From: Bryobacteraceae bacterium | GTDB taxonomy: Bacteria; Acidobacteriota; Terriglobia; Bryobacterales; Bryobacteraceae | Reading direction: 5' to 3' | Assembly (NCBI GenBank): GCA_030044325.1 | Contig: JASHWA010000190.1 | Coordinates: forward strand, 1-15,389 | DNA length: 15,389 bases | In this document: one piece after another, positions 1 through 7,547 of the stretch | How the letters are laid out: each line of letters starts with the position of its first letter | Numbering within the stretch: position 1 is the stretch's first letter | Program-made: the position numbers and the translations under genes | Notes under the pieces: generated by a model | Databases searched by the model: none | Seen by the model: the letters and a program-made list of their open reading frames with translations, nothing else | What the model was told of the DNA's origin: nothing

Positions 1-1
1 A

Positions 2-1318
2 CTGCGCTTCGACGAAAAAACGCGCGCGCTGAATGCCCTGACGTTCGCGGTGATGACGCTGTTTTCCTCGGGCGTTTCGATGTACGCGCTGGGAAAACTG
101 TTCGAGCTGGTGCTGGGCTGGGATTTTACGCGCAGCGTTCTGCTTTCCGCGGCGATCGTGCTGGTGTACACGTTTCTGGGCGGGTTGACCAGCGCGATTT
201 ACAACGAAGTTCTGCAATTTTTCCTGATCGTGCTGGGATTCGCGCCGCTGGCGATGGTGGCGGTAATGCGCGCGGGCGGATGGAGCGGAATGGCCGCGCG
301 GCTTCCGGCGGTGATGACGCACACCTGGGCCTATTCGACCAGCGCAAGCGAAAATCCGATGGGAGTGGAGGTTTTTGGGATCGTCGCGGGGCTCGGATTC
401 GTGCTTTCGTTCGGTTACTGGTGCACGGATTTTCTGGTGATCCAGCGGGCCATGGCGGCCAATTCGATGTCGGCGGCGCGGCGCACGCCGCTGATCGCCG
501 CGTTTCCGAAAATGATCATGCCGTTCATCGTGATCATTCCGGGAATCGCCGCGATGGCGCTGGCGAGCATGCATGTCGGCTATGCGCTTCCGCCCAAGGA
601 AGGCGGGCTCGATTACGACCAGGCGCTGACGACGCTGATGGCGCAGTTCTATCCATCCGGAATGCTGGGAGTGGGGCTCACGGCGCTGATGGCGTCGTTC
701 ATGAGCGGGATGGCGGGGAACGTCACCGCTTTCAACACGGTTTTCACTTACGATTTGTACCAGGGCCATATTCGGCCGAACGCGCCCGACGCGCATTATC
801 TGTGGATCGGCCGCGTGACGACGGTGGCGGGCGTGGCGCTTTCGATTGCAACGGCGTATCTGGCGCAGCGTTACAACAACATCATGGACGTGCTCCAACT
901 GGTGTTTTCGTTCGTGAATGCGCCGCTGTTCGCGACATTTTTGCTGGGCATGTTCTGGAAGCGATCGACCGGGCATGGAGCGTTTACGGGATTGCTGGCA
1001 GGAACCGCGGCCGCCGCGGCGACGCACGGGTTGACGGTCGCCGAAAACAAAGGCGGCTGGATCGCGAATCTGCACCAGTTTCCGTCCACGATGGCGCAGA
1101 ATTTCTGGATCGCGATCTTTGCATGGTCGACTTGCTTTCTGGTCACGATAGTGGTGAGCCTTGCGACGCGGCCAAAGGGGGAAACCGAGCTTCGCGGGCT
1201 GGTGTACGGACTGACCGAAATTCCGCACGACCCGCGGGAGCGGTGGTACAAGCGGCCGGCGCCTTTGGCGATGGTTGTCGGCGCGGCGCTGGTGGCGCTT
1301 AACTTGATTTTCAGGTGA
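2..1318 (+). CDS. Sodium:solute symporter (SSS/SGLT family), 5'-truncated
   Basis: Inner-membrane Na+-coupled transporter of the solute:sodium symporter family (TC 2.A.21). The reading frame is open from base 2, so the ATG at 50 is internal and the N-terminus lies outside the window. About 438 residues are present, with many hydrophobic helices. Family landmarks include the GGLTSAIYNEVLQ segment (typical GGL...D/E..Q signature after an early helix) and MAGNVTAFNTVFTYDLYQ followed by an IRPNA...GRVTT stretch, which resembles the SGLT helix-8 region with its S/N-rich sodium-site neighbourhood. The stop is 2 bp before the next small gene, and galactokinase follows, so a sugar such as galactose is the likely substrate. 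That substrate is inferred from neighbours only. The family call is firm. Confidence 0.93.
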   Translation: MRFDEKTRALNALTFAVMTLFSSGVSMYALGKLFELVLGWDFTRSVLLSAAIVLVYTFLGGLTSAIYNEVLQFFLIVLGFAPLAMVAVMRAGGWSGMAARLPAVMTHTWAYSTSASENPMGVEVFGIVAGLGFVLSFGYWCTDFLVIQRAMAANSMSAARRTPLIAAFPKMIMPFIVIIPGIAAMALASMHVGYALPPKEGGLDYDQALTTLMAQFYPSGMLGVGLTALMASFMSGMAGNVTAFNTVFTYDLYQGHIRPNAPDAHYLWIGRVTTVAGVALSIATAYLAQRYNNIMDVLQLVFSFVNAPLFATFLLGMFWKRSTGHGAFTGLLAGTAAAAATHGLTVAENKGGWIANLHQFPSTMAQNFWIAIFAWSTCFLVTIVVSLATRPKGETELRGLVYGLTEIPHDPRERWYKRPAPLAMVVGAALVALNLIFR

Positions 1319-1320
1319 CC

Positions 1321-1494
1321 ATGACTGATCTGCGCATTCCGATCGGATTGTTCTTCACGTTGCTCGGCATCATTTTGGTGGCGATGCCGGGGATGCAGGC
1401 GCCGCTGACGGAAGCTCGCGTCAATCTGTACAGCGGGATTGCGATGCTGGTTTTCGGCGGAGTGATGTTGTGGCTGGCGTTCCGGAAATCCTGA
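1321..1494 (+). CDS. Small two-helix membrane protein (57 aa)
   Basis: ATG at 1321, 2 bp after the symporter stop; TGA at 1492-1494. The 57-residue product starts MTDLRIPIGLFFTLLGIILV and has two hydrophobic segments, about residues 7-23 and 37-53. They are joined by a short polar loop with Glu and Arg (EARVNLY), and the protein ends in a basic tail (FRKS). The helical hairpin is the only structure visible and I do not recognise a named family. The gene lies tightly between a symporter and galactokinase and overlaps the galactokinase start by 25 bp, so it is very probably translated in the same operon. It may be an accessory subunit or assembly partner of the symporter. That role is inference. 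Confidence 0.75.
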   Translation: MTDLRIPIGLFFTLLGIILVAMPGMQAPLTEARVNLYSGIAMLVFGGVMLWLAFRKS

Positions 1495-2591
1495 GCCGGT
1501 TCGCCGCGCTGTATCCGTCGAGCCGGCAACCCCGCATCGCGCAAGCGCCGGGTCGCGTCAACCTGATCGGCGAGCACACCGATTACAACCTGGGCCTGGT
1601 GCTTCCGATGGCGATCGATCTACGCTCGATTGTGGCGGCCGCGCCGTCGGAGGACGATCGGCTGAGGGTCTATTCCGAGGAGCTGAAGCAGAGCGCGGAA
1701 TGGAGCATCGGCGAGATCGATGCGCCGCGCGGGGATTGGTCCGACCGGATCGCGGGCGTTGCATGGGCGCTGGCGCGGCGCGGAGTGCGGATGGCAGGCT
1801 CGCGGGTGCTGATCGTGTCCAACGTTCCGATGGGCGGGGGTTTGAGCTCGTCCGCGGCGCTGGGAGTGGCGGCGGCGCTGGCGCTGGGCGGCGCGCGCGA
1901 TGCGGCCGAGGTTGCTGAAATCGCCCATTTCGCCGAAACCGGTTTTGTTGGCGTTCCCTGCGGCATCATGGACCAGTTCGTTTCGGCGAACGGGCGGAAA
2001 GGCGCGGCGATTTTGCTCGATTGCCGATCGCTCGACTGGCGCCCGGTGACGCTGCCGGCTGGGCTGGCGATTGTCGCAGTGAATTCGATGGTCAAACACG
2101 AGCTGGGCGATTCGGCGTATCGCACTCGCGTAGCCGAATGCGCCCAAGCGGCGCGTGAGTTGGGCGTCGCCAGCCTGCGCGACGCGAGCGTGGACGATCT
2201 TGGGAGGCTGGAGGGGGTTGGCTTGAGGCGCGCGCGGCACGTGGTCACGGAAAACGCGCGCGTCGAGGCGTTCGCCGGCGCGGCGGCGCGCGGAGATCTT
2301 GAAGCGATGGGCCGGCTTGCGGTGGAATCGCATGCGAGCCTTCGCGAGGATTACGAGGTCAGCTCGCCCGAGCTGGATTTTCTGGTCGAGACCGCGGTGG
2401 GACTGCCGGGTGTTGTGGGCGCGCGGATGACGGGCGGAGGGTTCGGCGGATCGACGGTGAATTTCGTTCGCGCGGGAGCGCTCGGCGAGTTTAGTAGCGC
2501 GCTCAGCTCACGATATCGGCAGAAGTGGGCGAAAGCACCCGAAATCCACGTGTGCGCGGCTTCCGGCGGAGCAGGGCTGATTTTCCCATGA
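1470..2591 (+). CDS. galK: Galactokinase
   Basis: Cytosolic GHMP-family kinase that phosphorylates D-galactose at C1 with ATP, the first step of the Leloir pathway. All three signatures are present. The galactokinase motif PGRVNLIGEHTDYN is at residues 27-40, with Glu35, His36 and Asp38 in the sugar-binding positions. The glycine-rich ATP loop PMGGGLSSSAA is at 120-130. The C-terminal RMTGGGFGGS motif is at about 319-328. CGIMDQF places the likely catalytic Asp at 168. The length of 373 aa is normal. The chosen start is GTG at 1470: GGAG lies 7 nt upstream, inside the preceding small gene, which it overlaps by 25 bp, suggesting coupled translation. Galactokinase is preferred over other GHMP kinases because of the exact N-terminal signature. 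Confidence 0.95.
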   Translation: MAGVPEILSRFAALYPSSRQPRIAQAPGRVNLIGEHTDYNLGLVLPMAIDLRSIVAAAPSEDDRLRVYSEELKQSAEWSIGEIDAPRGDWSDRIAGVAWALARRGVRMAGSRVLIVSNVPMGGGLSSSAALGVAAALALGGARDAAEVAEIAHFAETGFVGVPCGIMDQFVSANGRKGAAILLDCRSLDWRPVTLPAGLAIVAVNSMVKHELGDSAYRTRVAECAQAARELGVASLRDASVDDLGRLEGVGLRRARHVVTENARVEAFAGAAARGDLEAMGRLAVESHASLREDYEVSSPELDFLVETAVGLPGVVGARMTGGGFGGSTVNFVRAGALGEFSSALSSRYRQKWAKAPEIHVCAASGGAGLIFP

Positions 2592-2645
2592 GAGTTTTTC
2601 GATGGTCGCGCCACTAGAGATTCAAACACAGAATGTCCTCCGAAC

Positions 2646-2715
2646 CGTGAAGACAGGCGTTCGGTTCCGGCATGAAAGCCTAGCCGGAAACGAACGCCTG
2701 CTTCACGTTTTTTTT
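2646..2715 (+). terminator. Strong intrinsic terminator after galK
   Basis: Two long arms pair as follows: CGTGAAG 2646-2652 with 2701-2707, CAGGCGTTCG 2654-2663 with 2691-2700, and TTCCGGC 2665-2671 with 2683-2689. There is one bulge (2653), one mismatch (2664/2690) and an 11-nt loop. Eight T residues follow directly at 2708-2715. This gives about 24 base pairs plus a U-tract, an unusually long and convincing rho-independent terminator. It closes the symporter/galK operon and insulates the dnaK promoter. Confidence 0.93.
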
Positions 2716-2757
2716 ATCCACATTTTCAATTAGATACAGCCTACCATCGATACAAGC

Positions 2758-2786
2758 TTGACAATGATTCACTAAGATTGCATACT
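2758..2786 (+). promoter_or_regulatory. Sigma70-like promoter for dnaK-dnaJ-hspR
   Basis: A perfect -35 box TTGACA lies at 2758-2763, with a 17-nt spacer to a weaker -10 CATACT at 2781-2786 (4 of 6 consensus positions). Upstream is an AT-rich stretch (2708-2735) that could act as an UP element. The -35 overlaps the 8-bp palindrome CAAGCTTG (2753-2760) and a degenerate HAIR-like arrangement (CTTGACA, 7 nt, ACTAAGA; 2757-2777), a plausible HspR site. No CIRCE element (TTAGCACTC/GAGTGCTAA) or sigma32 promoter was seen. Confidence 0.6.
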
Positions 2787-2840
2787 AGCAGTAGGCTAAA
2801 TAGGAGCCGAGAGTTTGGAAAAGGAAGGAAGTCCAATATT

Positions 2841-4763
<1,923 letters not shown>

Positions 4764-4840
4764 GTGGTCAGTGTGCAGTGGCCAGTGGTCCGTAACAGTT
4801 CGACTCACTGGCCACTGACAACTGGCCACTGGCCACTGCC
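4764..4840 (+). repeat. Inverted heptad-repeat array between dnaK and dnaJ
   Basis: The whole 77-bp spacer is made of degenerate 7-bp units. Units of the form AGTGGCC/AGTGGTC fill 4764-4790, and their complement CACTGGC/CACTGAC/AACTGGC fills about 4806-4840. The two halves face each other: GCAGTGGCCAGTGG (4775-4788) is the perfect 14-bp reverse complement of 4826-4839, and other registers can also pair. The array begins right after the dnaK stop and ends right at the dnaJ ATG, leaving no room for a Shine-Dalgarno. It resembles the short tandemly repeated sequences known from cyanobacteria and some other bacteria. It may be a mobile or slippage-generated repeat that forms an mRNA hairpin over the dnaJ start. 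Confidence 0.85.
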
Positions 4841-6004
4841 ATGGCTCAACCGGATTATTATCAAACTCTGGGCGTTGCGCGCGATGCGAGCGAAGACGAT
4901 ATTCGCAAGGCGTATCGCAAGCTCGCGCGCAAGCATCATCCGGACCTGAATCCGGGGGATAAAGCGGCCGAGGACCGCTTCAAGAAGGTTCAGGAAGCTT
5001 ACGACATCCTGAGCGATCCGAAAAAGAAGTCGATGTACGATCAGTACGGCTTCTATTCGGAAAACGGGATGCCGGGCGGACCGGGCGGCGCAGGAGGCCC
5101 CGGTCAACCCCCGCACATGGATTTCGGAGGATTCGATTTCGGCGACGCTTTTTCGCGGGGAGCGGGGCGCAGGCCGGCCGAGGAATCCGCCAATTTTCAG
5201 GATATTTTCAGCCAGTGGTTCGGGCGGCAGAACGCGCAGGAAGCGGTGCCGCGGCCCGAAAAAGGCTCCGACCTCGAATACGGTTTGAACATCGATTTCT
5301 GGCAGGCGATCCGCGGAACGCAGGTTCGGCTGAACATCACGCGCCAGGAAGTGTGCGCGACCTGCGGCGGAAGCGGGCAGGCTCGAACGTCGACCACCAC
5401 GGTTTGTCCCGAATGCAACGGCAGCGGCACGGTCACGCAGGCAGCCGGGGCGATGCGCTTCAGCCTGACGTGCCCGCGCTGCGGAGGATCGGGGCGCTTG
5501 AAAAACGCGTGCCCGACCTGCCACGGCGACGGCCGGATTTCCACTACGGAAAGCGTCGAAGTGCGCATTCCGCCGGGCGCGCAGCAAGGCTCGCGTTTGC
5601 GCGTCGCCGGAAAAGGGAACGCGGGGACGATGGGCGCGCCATCGGGCGATTTGTACATTACGGTTCGTGTCGACCCGCACCCGTTTTTCCGCCGCGACGG
5701 CGACGACATCGAAATCACGGTTCCGGTGCGCATCGATGAAGCGGGCCTGGGGACCAAAATCGAGGTGCCGACGATCGACGGGCGGGCGCTTTTGAAAATT
5801 CCGCAAGGCACCAAAAACGGCCAGAAATTCCGCCTGCGCGAAAAAGGGGTGCTCAATTCGCGCAGCGGCCAGCGGGGCGATCAGATTGTGGAAGTCGAAA
5901 TCGAAGCTCCCTTGGTGCAGGACGAGCGCACCAAGGAGCTGCTGCGCGAATACGCCAAGCTTCATCCGGAAGATCCGCGCGGGGAAATCTGGGCGAAGGT
6001 ATGA
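4841..6004 (+). CDS. dnaJ: Co-chaperone DnaJ (Hsp40)
   Basis: Type I (A) J-protein that delivers substrates to DnaK and stimulates its ATPase. Domains in order: J-domain at residues 5-70 with the HPD triad at 33-35; a G/F-rich stretch at about 75-115 (PGGPGGAGGPG, FGGFDFGDAF); a zinc-binding domain at about 172-231 with four cysteine repeats (CATCGGSG, CPECNGSG, CPRCGGSG, CPTCHGDG); then the C-terminal substrate-binding beta domains (VRIPPGAQQGSRLRVAGKGN, GDLYITVRVDPHPFFRRDGDD). The 387-aa length is typical. The ATG directly follows the heptad repeats and has no visible Shine-Dalgarno, so translation may depend on coupling or on the hairpin state. HspR follows 19 bp downstream. Confidence 0.97.
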   Translation: MAQPDYYQTLGVARDASEDDIRKAYRKLARKHHPDLNPGDKAAEDRFKKVQEAYDILSDPKKKSMYDQYGFYSENGMPGGPGGAGGPGQPPHMDFGGFDFGDAFSRGAGRRPAEESANFQDIFSQWFGRQNAQEAVPRPEKGSDLEYGLNIDFWQAIRGTQVRLNITRQEVCATCGGSGQARTSTTTVCPECNGSGTVTQAAGAMRFSLTCPRCGGSGRLKNACPTCHGDGRISTTESVEVRIPPGAQQGSRLRVAGKGNAGTMGAPSGDLYITVRVDPHPFFRRDGDDIEITVPVRIDEAGLGTKIEVPTIDGRALLKIPQGTKNGQKFRLREKGVLNSRSGQRGDQIVEVEIEAPLVQDERTKELLREYAKLHPEDPRGEIWAKV

Positions 6005-6023
6005 GGATGAAGAAACGCGTCCC

Positions 6024-6404
6024 ATGAAAAAACGTAGCAAGGCCGCCTACATGATCTCGGCCGTCGCCGAGCAGTATCAGATCCATCCGCAGACGCTGCG
6101 CCTCTATGAGCGCGAAGGCTTATTGAAACCTTCGCGGAGCGACGGAAATACGCGGCTGTATACCGATGAAGATCTGGAGCGCCTGGAAGTGATCCTGAAA
6201 TTGACGCGCGACCTGGGCGTGAACCTGGCGGGCGTCGAGATTATCCTCAACATGCGCGAAAAGATGGCGGAGATGCAGCGCCAGATCGAGCAGTTCGTAT
6301 CGAGCCTGAACACGGAAATCAACCAGCGCTCGCGCTCGGCGCCGGTGGAGCAGGCGCAGTCGCTGATTCCGGTGATCGAGGTCAAGCGGGTGAAAAAGGC
6401 TTGA
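6024..6404 (+). CDS. hspR: MerR-family heat-shock repressor HspR
   Basis: 126-aa MerR-type DNA-binding protein. The winged-helix region at about residues 9-60 contains IHPQTLRLYEREGLLKPSR...NTRLYTDEDLERL, the HspR-type recognition segment (HPQTLR.YER.GLL.P.R). It is followed by an amphipathic coiled-coil dimerisation helix (about 70-105, REKMAEMQRQIEQFVSSLN) and a short hydrophobic tail (SLIPVIEVK). In actinobacteria HspR represses dnaK operons at HAIR repeats and uses DnaK as co-repressor. Position as last gene of dnaK-dnaJ-hspR supports the same feedback role here. The ATG at 6024 fits the family N-terminus. The nearest purine-rich sequence (GAGG at about 6003) is rather far, so translation may be coupled to the dnaJ stop at 6002-6004. 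No grpE lies between these genes. Confidence 0.88.
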   Translation: MKKRSKAAYMISAVAEQYQIHPQTLRLYEREGLLKPSRSDGNTRLYTDEDLERLEVILKLTRDLGVNLAGVEIILNMREKMAEMQRQIEQFVSSLNTEINQRSRSAPVEQAQSLIPVIEVKRVKKA

Positions 6405-6428
6405 CTGCGAATCAGCGAATCCGCCCTT

Positions 6429-6441
6429 TAAAATACGAAGT
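6429..6441 (+). promoter_or_regulatory. Possible -10 box close to the start of the secreted small protein
   Basis: TAAAAT at 6429-6434 is a 5-of-6 match to a -10 box and lies 7 nt before the ATG at 6442, with no Shine-Dalgarno visible. The only -35-like hexamer (TTGACT 6401-6406) is 22 nt away, which is too far. A leaderless transcript would fit, but the promoter is not proven. Confidence 0.35.
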
Positions 6442-6852
6442 ATGGTAGCGCGGCCGCTGCTCTTTGCGCTCGCATACACGTCCCTGTTCGCACAGTGCGA
6501 CGACGCACCGTTTTCCGTCAAATGGGCGAAACGCCATTCCGAGGCCGTATTCCAAGGGACGGTCGAAGGCTTCAAGGGTCCTTTTGATAATCGAATCGTG
6601 GTTTTTCGGGTAAACCGCGTCTGGAAGGGACGAGTCGGTCGGACGTTTGAGATGCCGGCAATCGAAACAGACGGCAGCCTTTGCACCGCATTTTGGCGAG
6701 GGCAGCTTGCGCCCGGAAACGAACTTGTGGTTTTCGCGTCTCGCATATTATTGCCGCGGAGCGGTGAGTATTTTCCGATCCGCCAGAAATCGGTGCTCGT
6801 CAGCCGAGCGACCGACATGGCGCAGCTCGGACGGGGCCACAAACCGAGGTGA
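6442..6852 (+). CDS. Secreted small protein, NTR/TIMP-like fold (putative)
   Basis: 136 aa. The N-terminus MVARPLLFALAYTSLFA looks like a short signal peptide, leaving a mature protein with Cys19 almost at its N-terminus. The core pattern (SEAVFQGTVEGF..., VVFRVNRVWKGRVG, then a Cys81-containing turn and GNELVVFA) matches what I recall of bacterial proteins with an OB/NTR (tissue-inhibitor-of-metalloproteinase-like) fold: 'AVF.G.V', 'F.V..VWKG', 'C...F..G..YLVFA'. The C-terminal segment SRATDMAQLGRG matches a common 'C.RT..L..A....LG' tail, but with the Cys replaced by Val or Ser. Role unknown; such proteins are exported. It lies 37 bp after hspR and converges on the DUF2442 gene, so it is probably separately transcribed. 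Confidence 0.6.
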   Translation: MVARPLLFALAYTSLFAQCDDAPFSVKWAKRHSEAVFQGTVEGFKGPFDNRIVVFRVNRVWKGRVGRTFEMPAIETDGSLCTAFWRGQLAPGNELVVFASRILLPRSGEYFPIRQKSVLVSRATDMAQLGRGHKPR

Positions 6853-6858
6853 CAACGA

Positions 6859-7272
6859 CTAGCCTCCCGCCGTCTTCTTCGGCCTGCCGCCAAGTGTTCC
6901 GTTCCTTTTCGAAGCCCTGCGCTTGGCGGCACTCGTCGCGCGTCCTCCCATCCGTCCTAGACGCGAAGCCATCCATTTCTTCGACCCAAGGAAACCCTCC
7001 AGAAGCGCGGGGAGGTACAAATCCGCATTCAACTCCGGGAAGTGAATTCCGAAACCTGACGGACTGACTTCGATTTTTGCCAGTTCTGACGGGCGAGCGT
7101 CTTCGAGCCCCTCAGCGGCCTCAGGCGAAAAGCTCACGACCAGCCTGGTGCTGAGGTGTAGAACAACGCGCCTTGTTTTCCGATCGTAGTGGGCCGACAA
7201 AACACGCGGGAGCGTGGCTTCCGCGTTTGCCGCACGCTCGCCCGCATGCTTGAATTCGTCAACCGTTACCAT
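6859..7272 (-). CDS. DUF2442 family protein
   Basis: 137 aa. The central part (LPRVLSAHYDRKTRRVVLHLSTRLVVSFSPEAAEGL...ELAKIEVSPSGFGIHFPELNADLYLPALLEGFLG) matches the DUF2442 pattern of a small beta-rich domain with 'v.f.....l.w...d.dl.vp.Ll.g'. The C-terminus from about residue 100 is a basic, Ala/Arg/Lys-rich tail (MGGRATSAAKRRASKRNG...GRPKK), common in long members and possibly nucleic-acid binding. The start is ATG at 7272, because GGGAGAGG lies 6 nt upstream on the minus strand and the 29 codons before it are unlike the family. It overlaps the preceding DUF4160 gene by 14 bp. DUF4160/DUF2442 pairs are recurrent and have been proposed as toxin-antitoxin-like modules; function not established. 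Confidence 0.85.
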   Translation of the reverse strand: MVTVDEFKHAGERAANAEATLPRVLSAHYDRKTRRVVLHLSTRLVVSFSPEAAEGLEDARPSELAKIEVSPSGFGIHFPELNADLYLPALLEGFLGSKKWMASRLGRMGGRATSAAKRRASKRNGTLGGRPKKTAGG

Positions 7273-7507
7273 GAATCCTCTCCCATCCCGCGCAGAGTTC
7301 CTCGATGTGTGACAACAACACCGCGACGATACGGCTGAGTTCCCAGCGAGCGAAGCCATAGTTCTCGCGAAGTTCGATCAGCCCACCCGGGCAGTTCAAG
7401 TTGAACACCGCCTCACGATCCGCACCAGTCAGGTGCACGTGCGCCGGCCGATGATCGTTGGGATAAACGACAACTCGCAGGCCGTCAATCCAAAGAACAG
7501 TCGGCAC
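7259..7507 (-). CDS. DUF4160 family protein
   Basis: 82 aa. The sequence begins PTVLWIDGLRVVVYPNDHRPAHVHLTGADREAVFNL, the hallmark DUF4160 pattern (P.i....G....f...DH.P.HvHv...d..a.f.l). It is followed by GGLIELRENYGFARWELSRIVAVLLSHIEELCAGWERI, typical of the C-terminal helices. The start is GTG at 7507; an in-frame TAA only 7 nt upstream (7516-7514) excludes a longer product. A perfect TATAAT on the minus strand ends 5 nt before the GTG, so the mRNA is probably leaderless. It overlaps the DUF2442 gene by 14 bp and is presumably co-transcribed with it. The cluster fits a two-gene toxin-antitoxin-like cassette, which is inference only. Confidence 0.85.
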   Translation of the reverse strand: MPTVLWIDGLRVVVYPNDHRPAHVHLTGADREAVFNLNCPGGLIELRENYGFARWELSRIVAVLLSHIEELCAGWERIHGNG

Positions 7508-7512
7508 AGTCC

Positions 7513-7532
7513 ATTATACCCAAGCGCTTAGG
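7513..7532 (-). promoter_or_regulatory. Leaderless promoter and palindrome upstream of DUF4160
   Basis: On the minus strand TATAAT (7518-7513) is followed by GGACT and the GTG start, which puts the transcript start at or within 1-2 nt of the start codon. Immediately upstream, in the promoter spacer, is a 14-bp palindrome (7519-7532, CC.AAGCGCTT.GG; 6 of 7 pairs symmetric), a candidate operator. No clear -35 box is visible 17 nt upstream. Confidence 0.55.
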
Positions 7533-7547
7533 TTTTCGCTGCGATGA

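Noticed and set aside
2738..2797. 7-bp inverted repeat AGCCTAC/GTAGGCT flanking the dnaK promoter
   Set aside because: Only 7 bp with a 46-nt gap; expected by chance at this length.
2778..2840. Upstream TTG start that would extend DnaK by 21 residues
   Set aside because: DnaK proteins begin right before IIGIDLGTTNS; the ATG at 2841 has a Shine-Dalgarno, and the TTG lies between the promoter elements.
4764..4840. CRISPR-like array
   Set aside because: Units are 7 bp without unique spacers and are arranged as an inverted repeat.
4805..6040. 411-codon open frame antisense to dnaJ
   Set aside because: Arg/Ala/Pro-rich shadow frame; dnaJ on the plus strand has every domain.
6401..6434. TTGACT/TAAAAT as a complete promoter for the secreted small protein
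   Set aside because: The spacer of 22 nt is too long; only the -10-like box was kept, at low confidence.
6433..6443. ATACGAAGTAT palindrome at the start of the secreted small protein as a BlaI site
   Set aside because: Four-base arms only; no second copy and no link to a BlaI gene.
6849..7067. 72-codon plus-strand open frame after the secreted small protein
   Set aside because: Lies opposite the well-supported DUF2442 gene and is Ser/Pro/Arg-rich with no motif.
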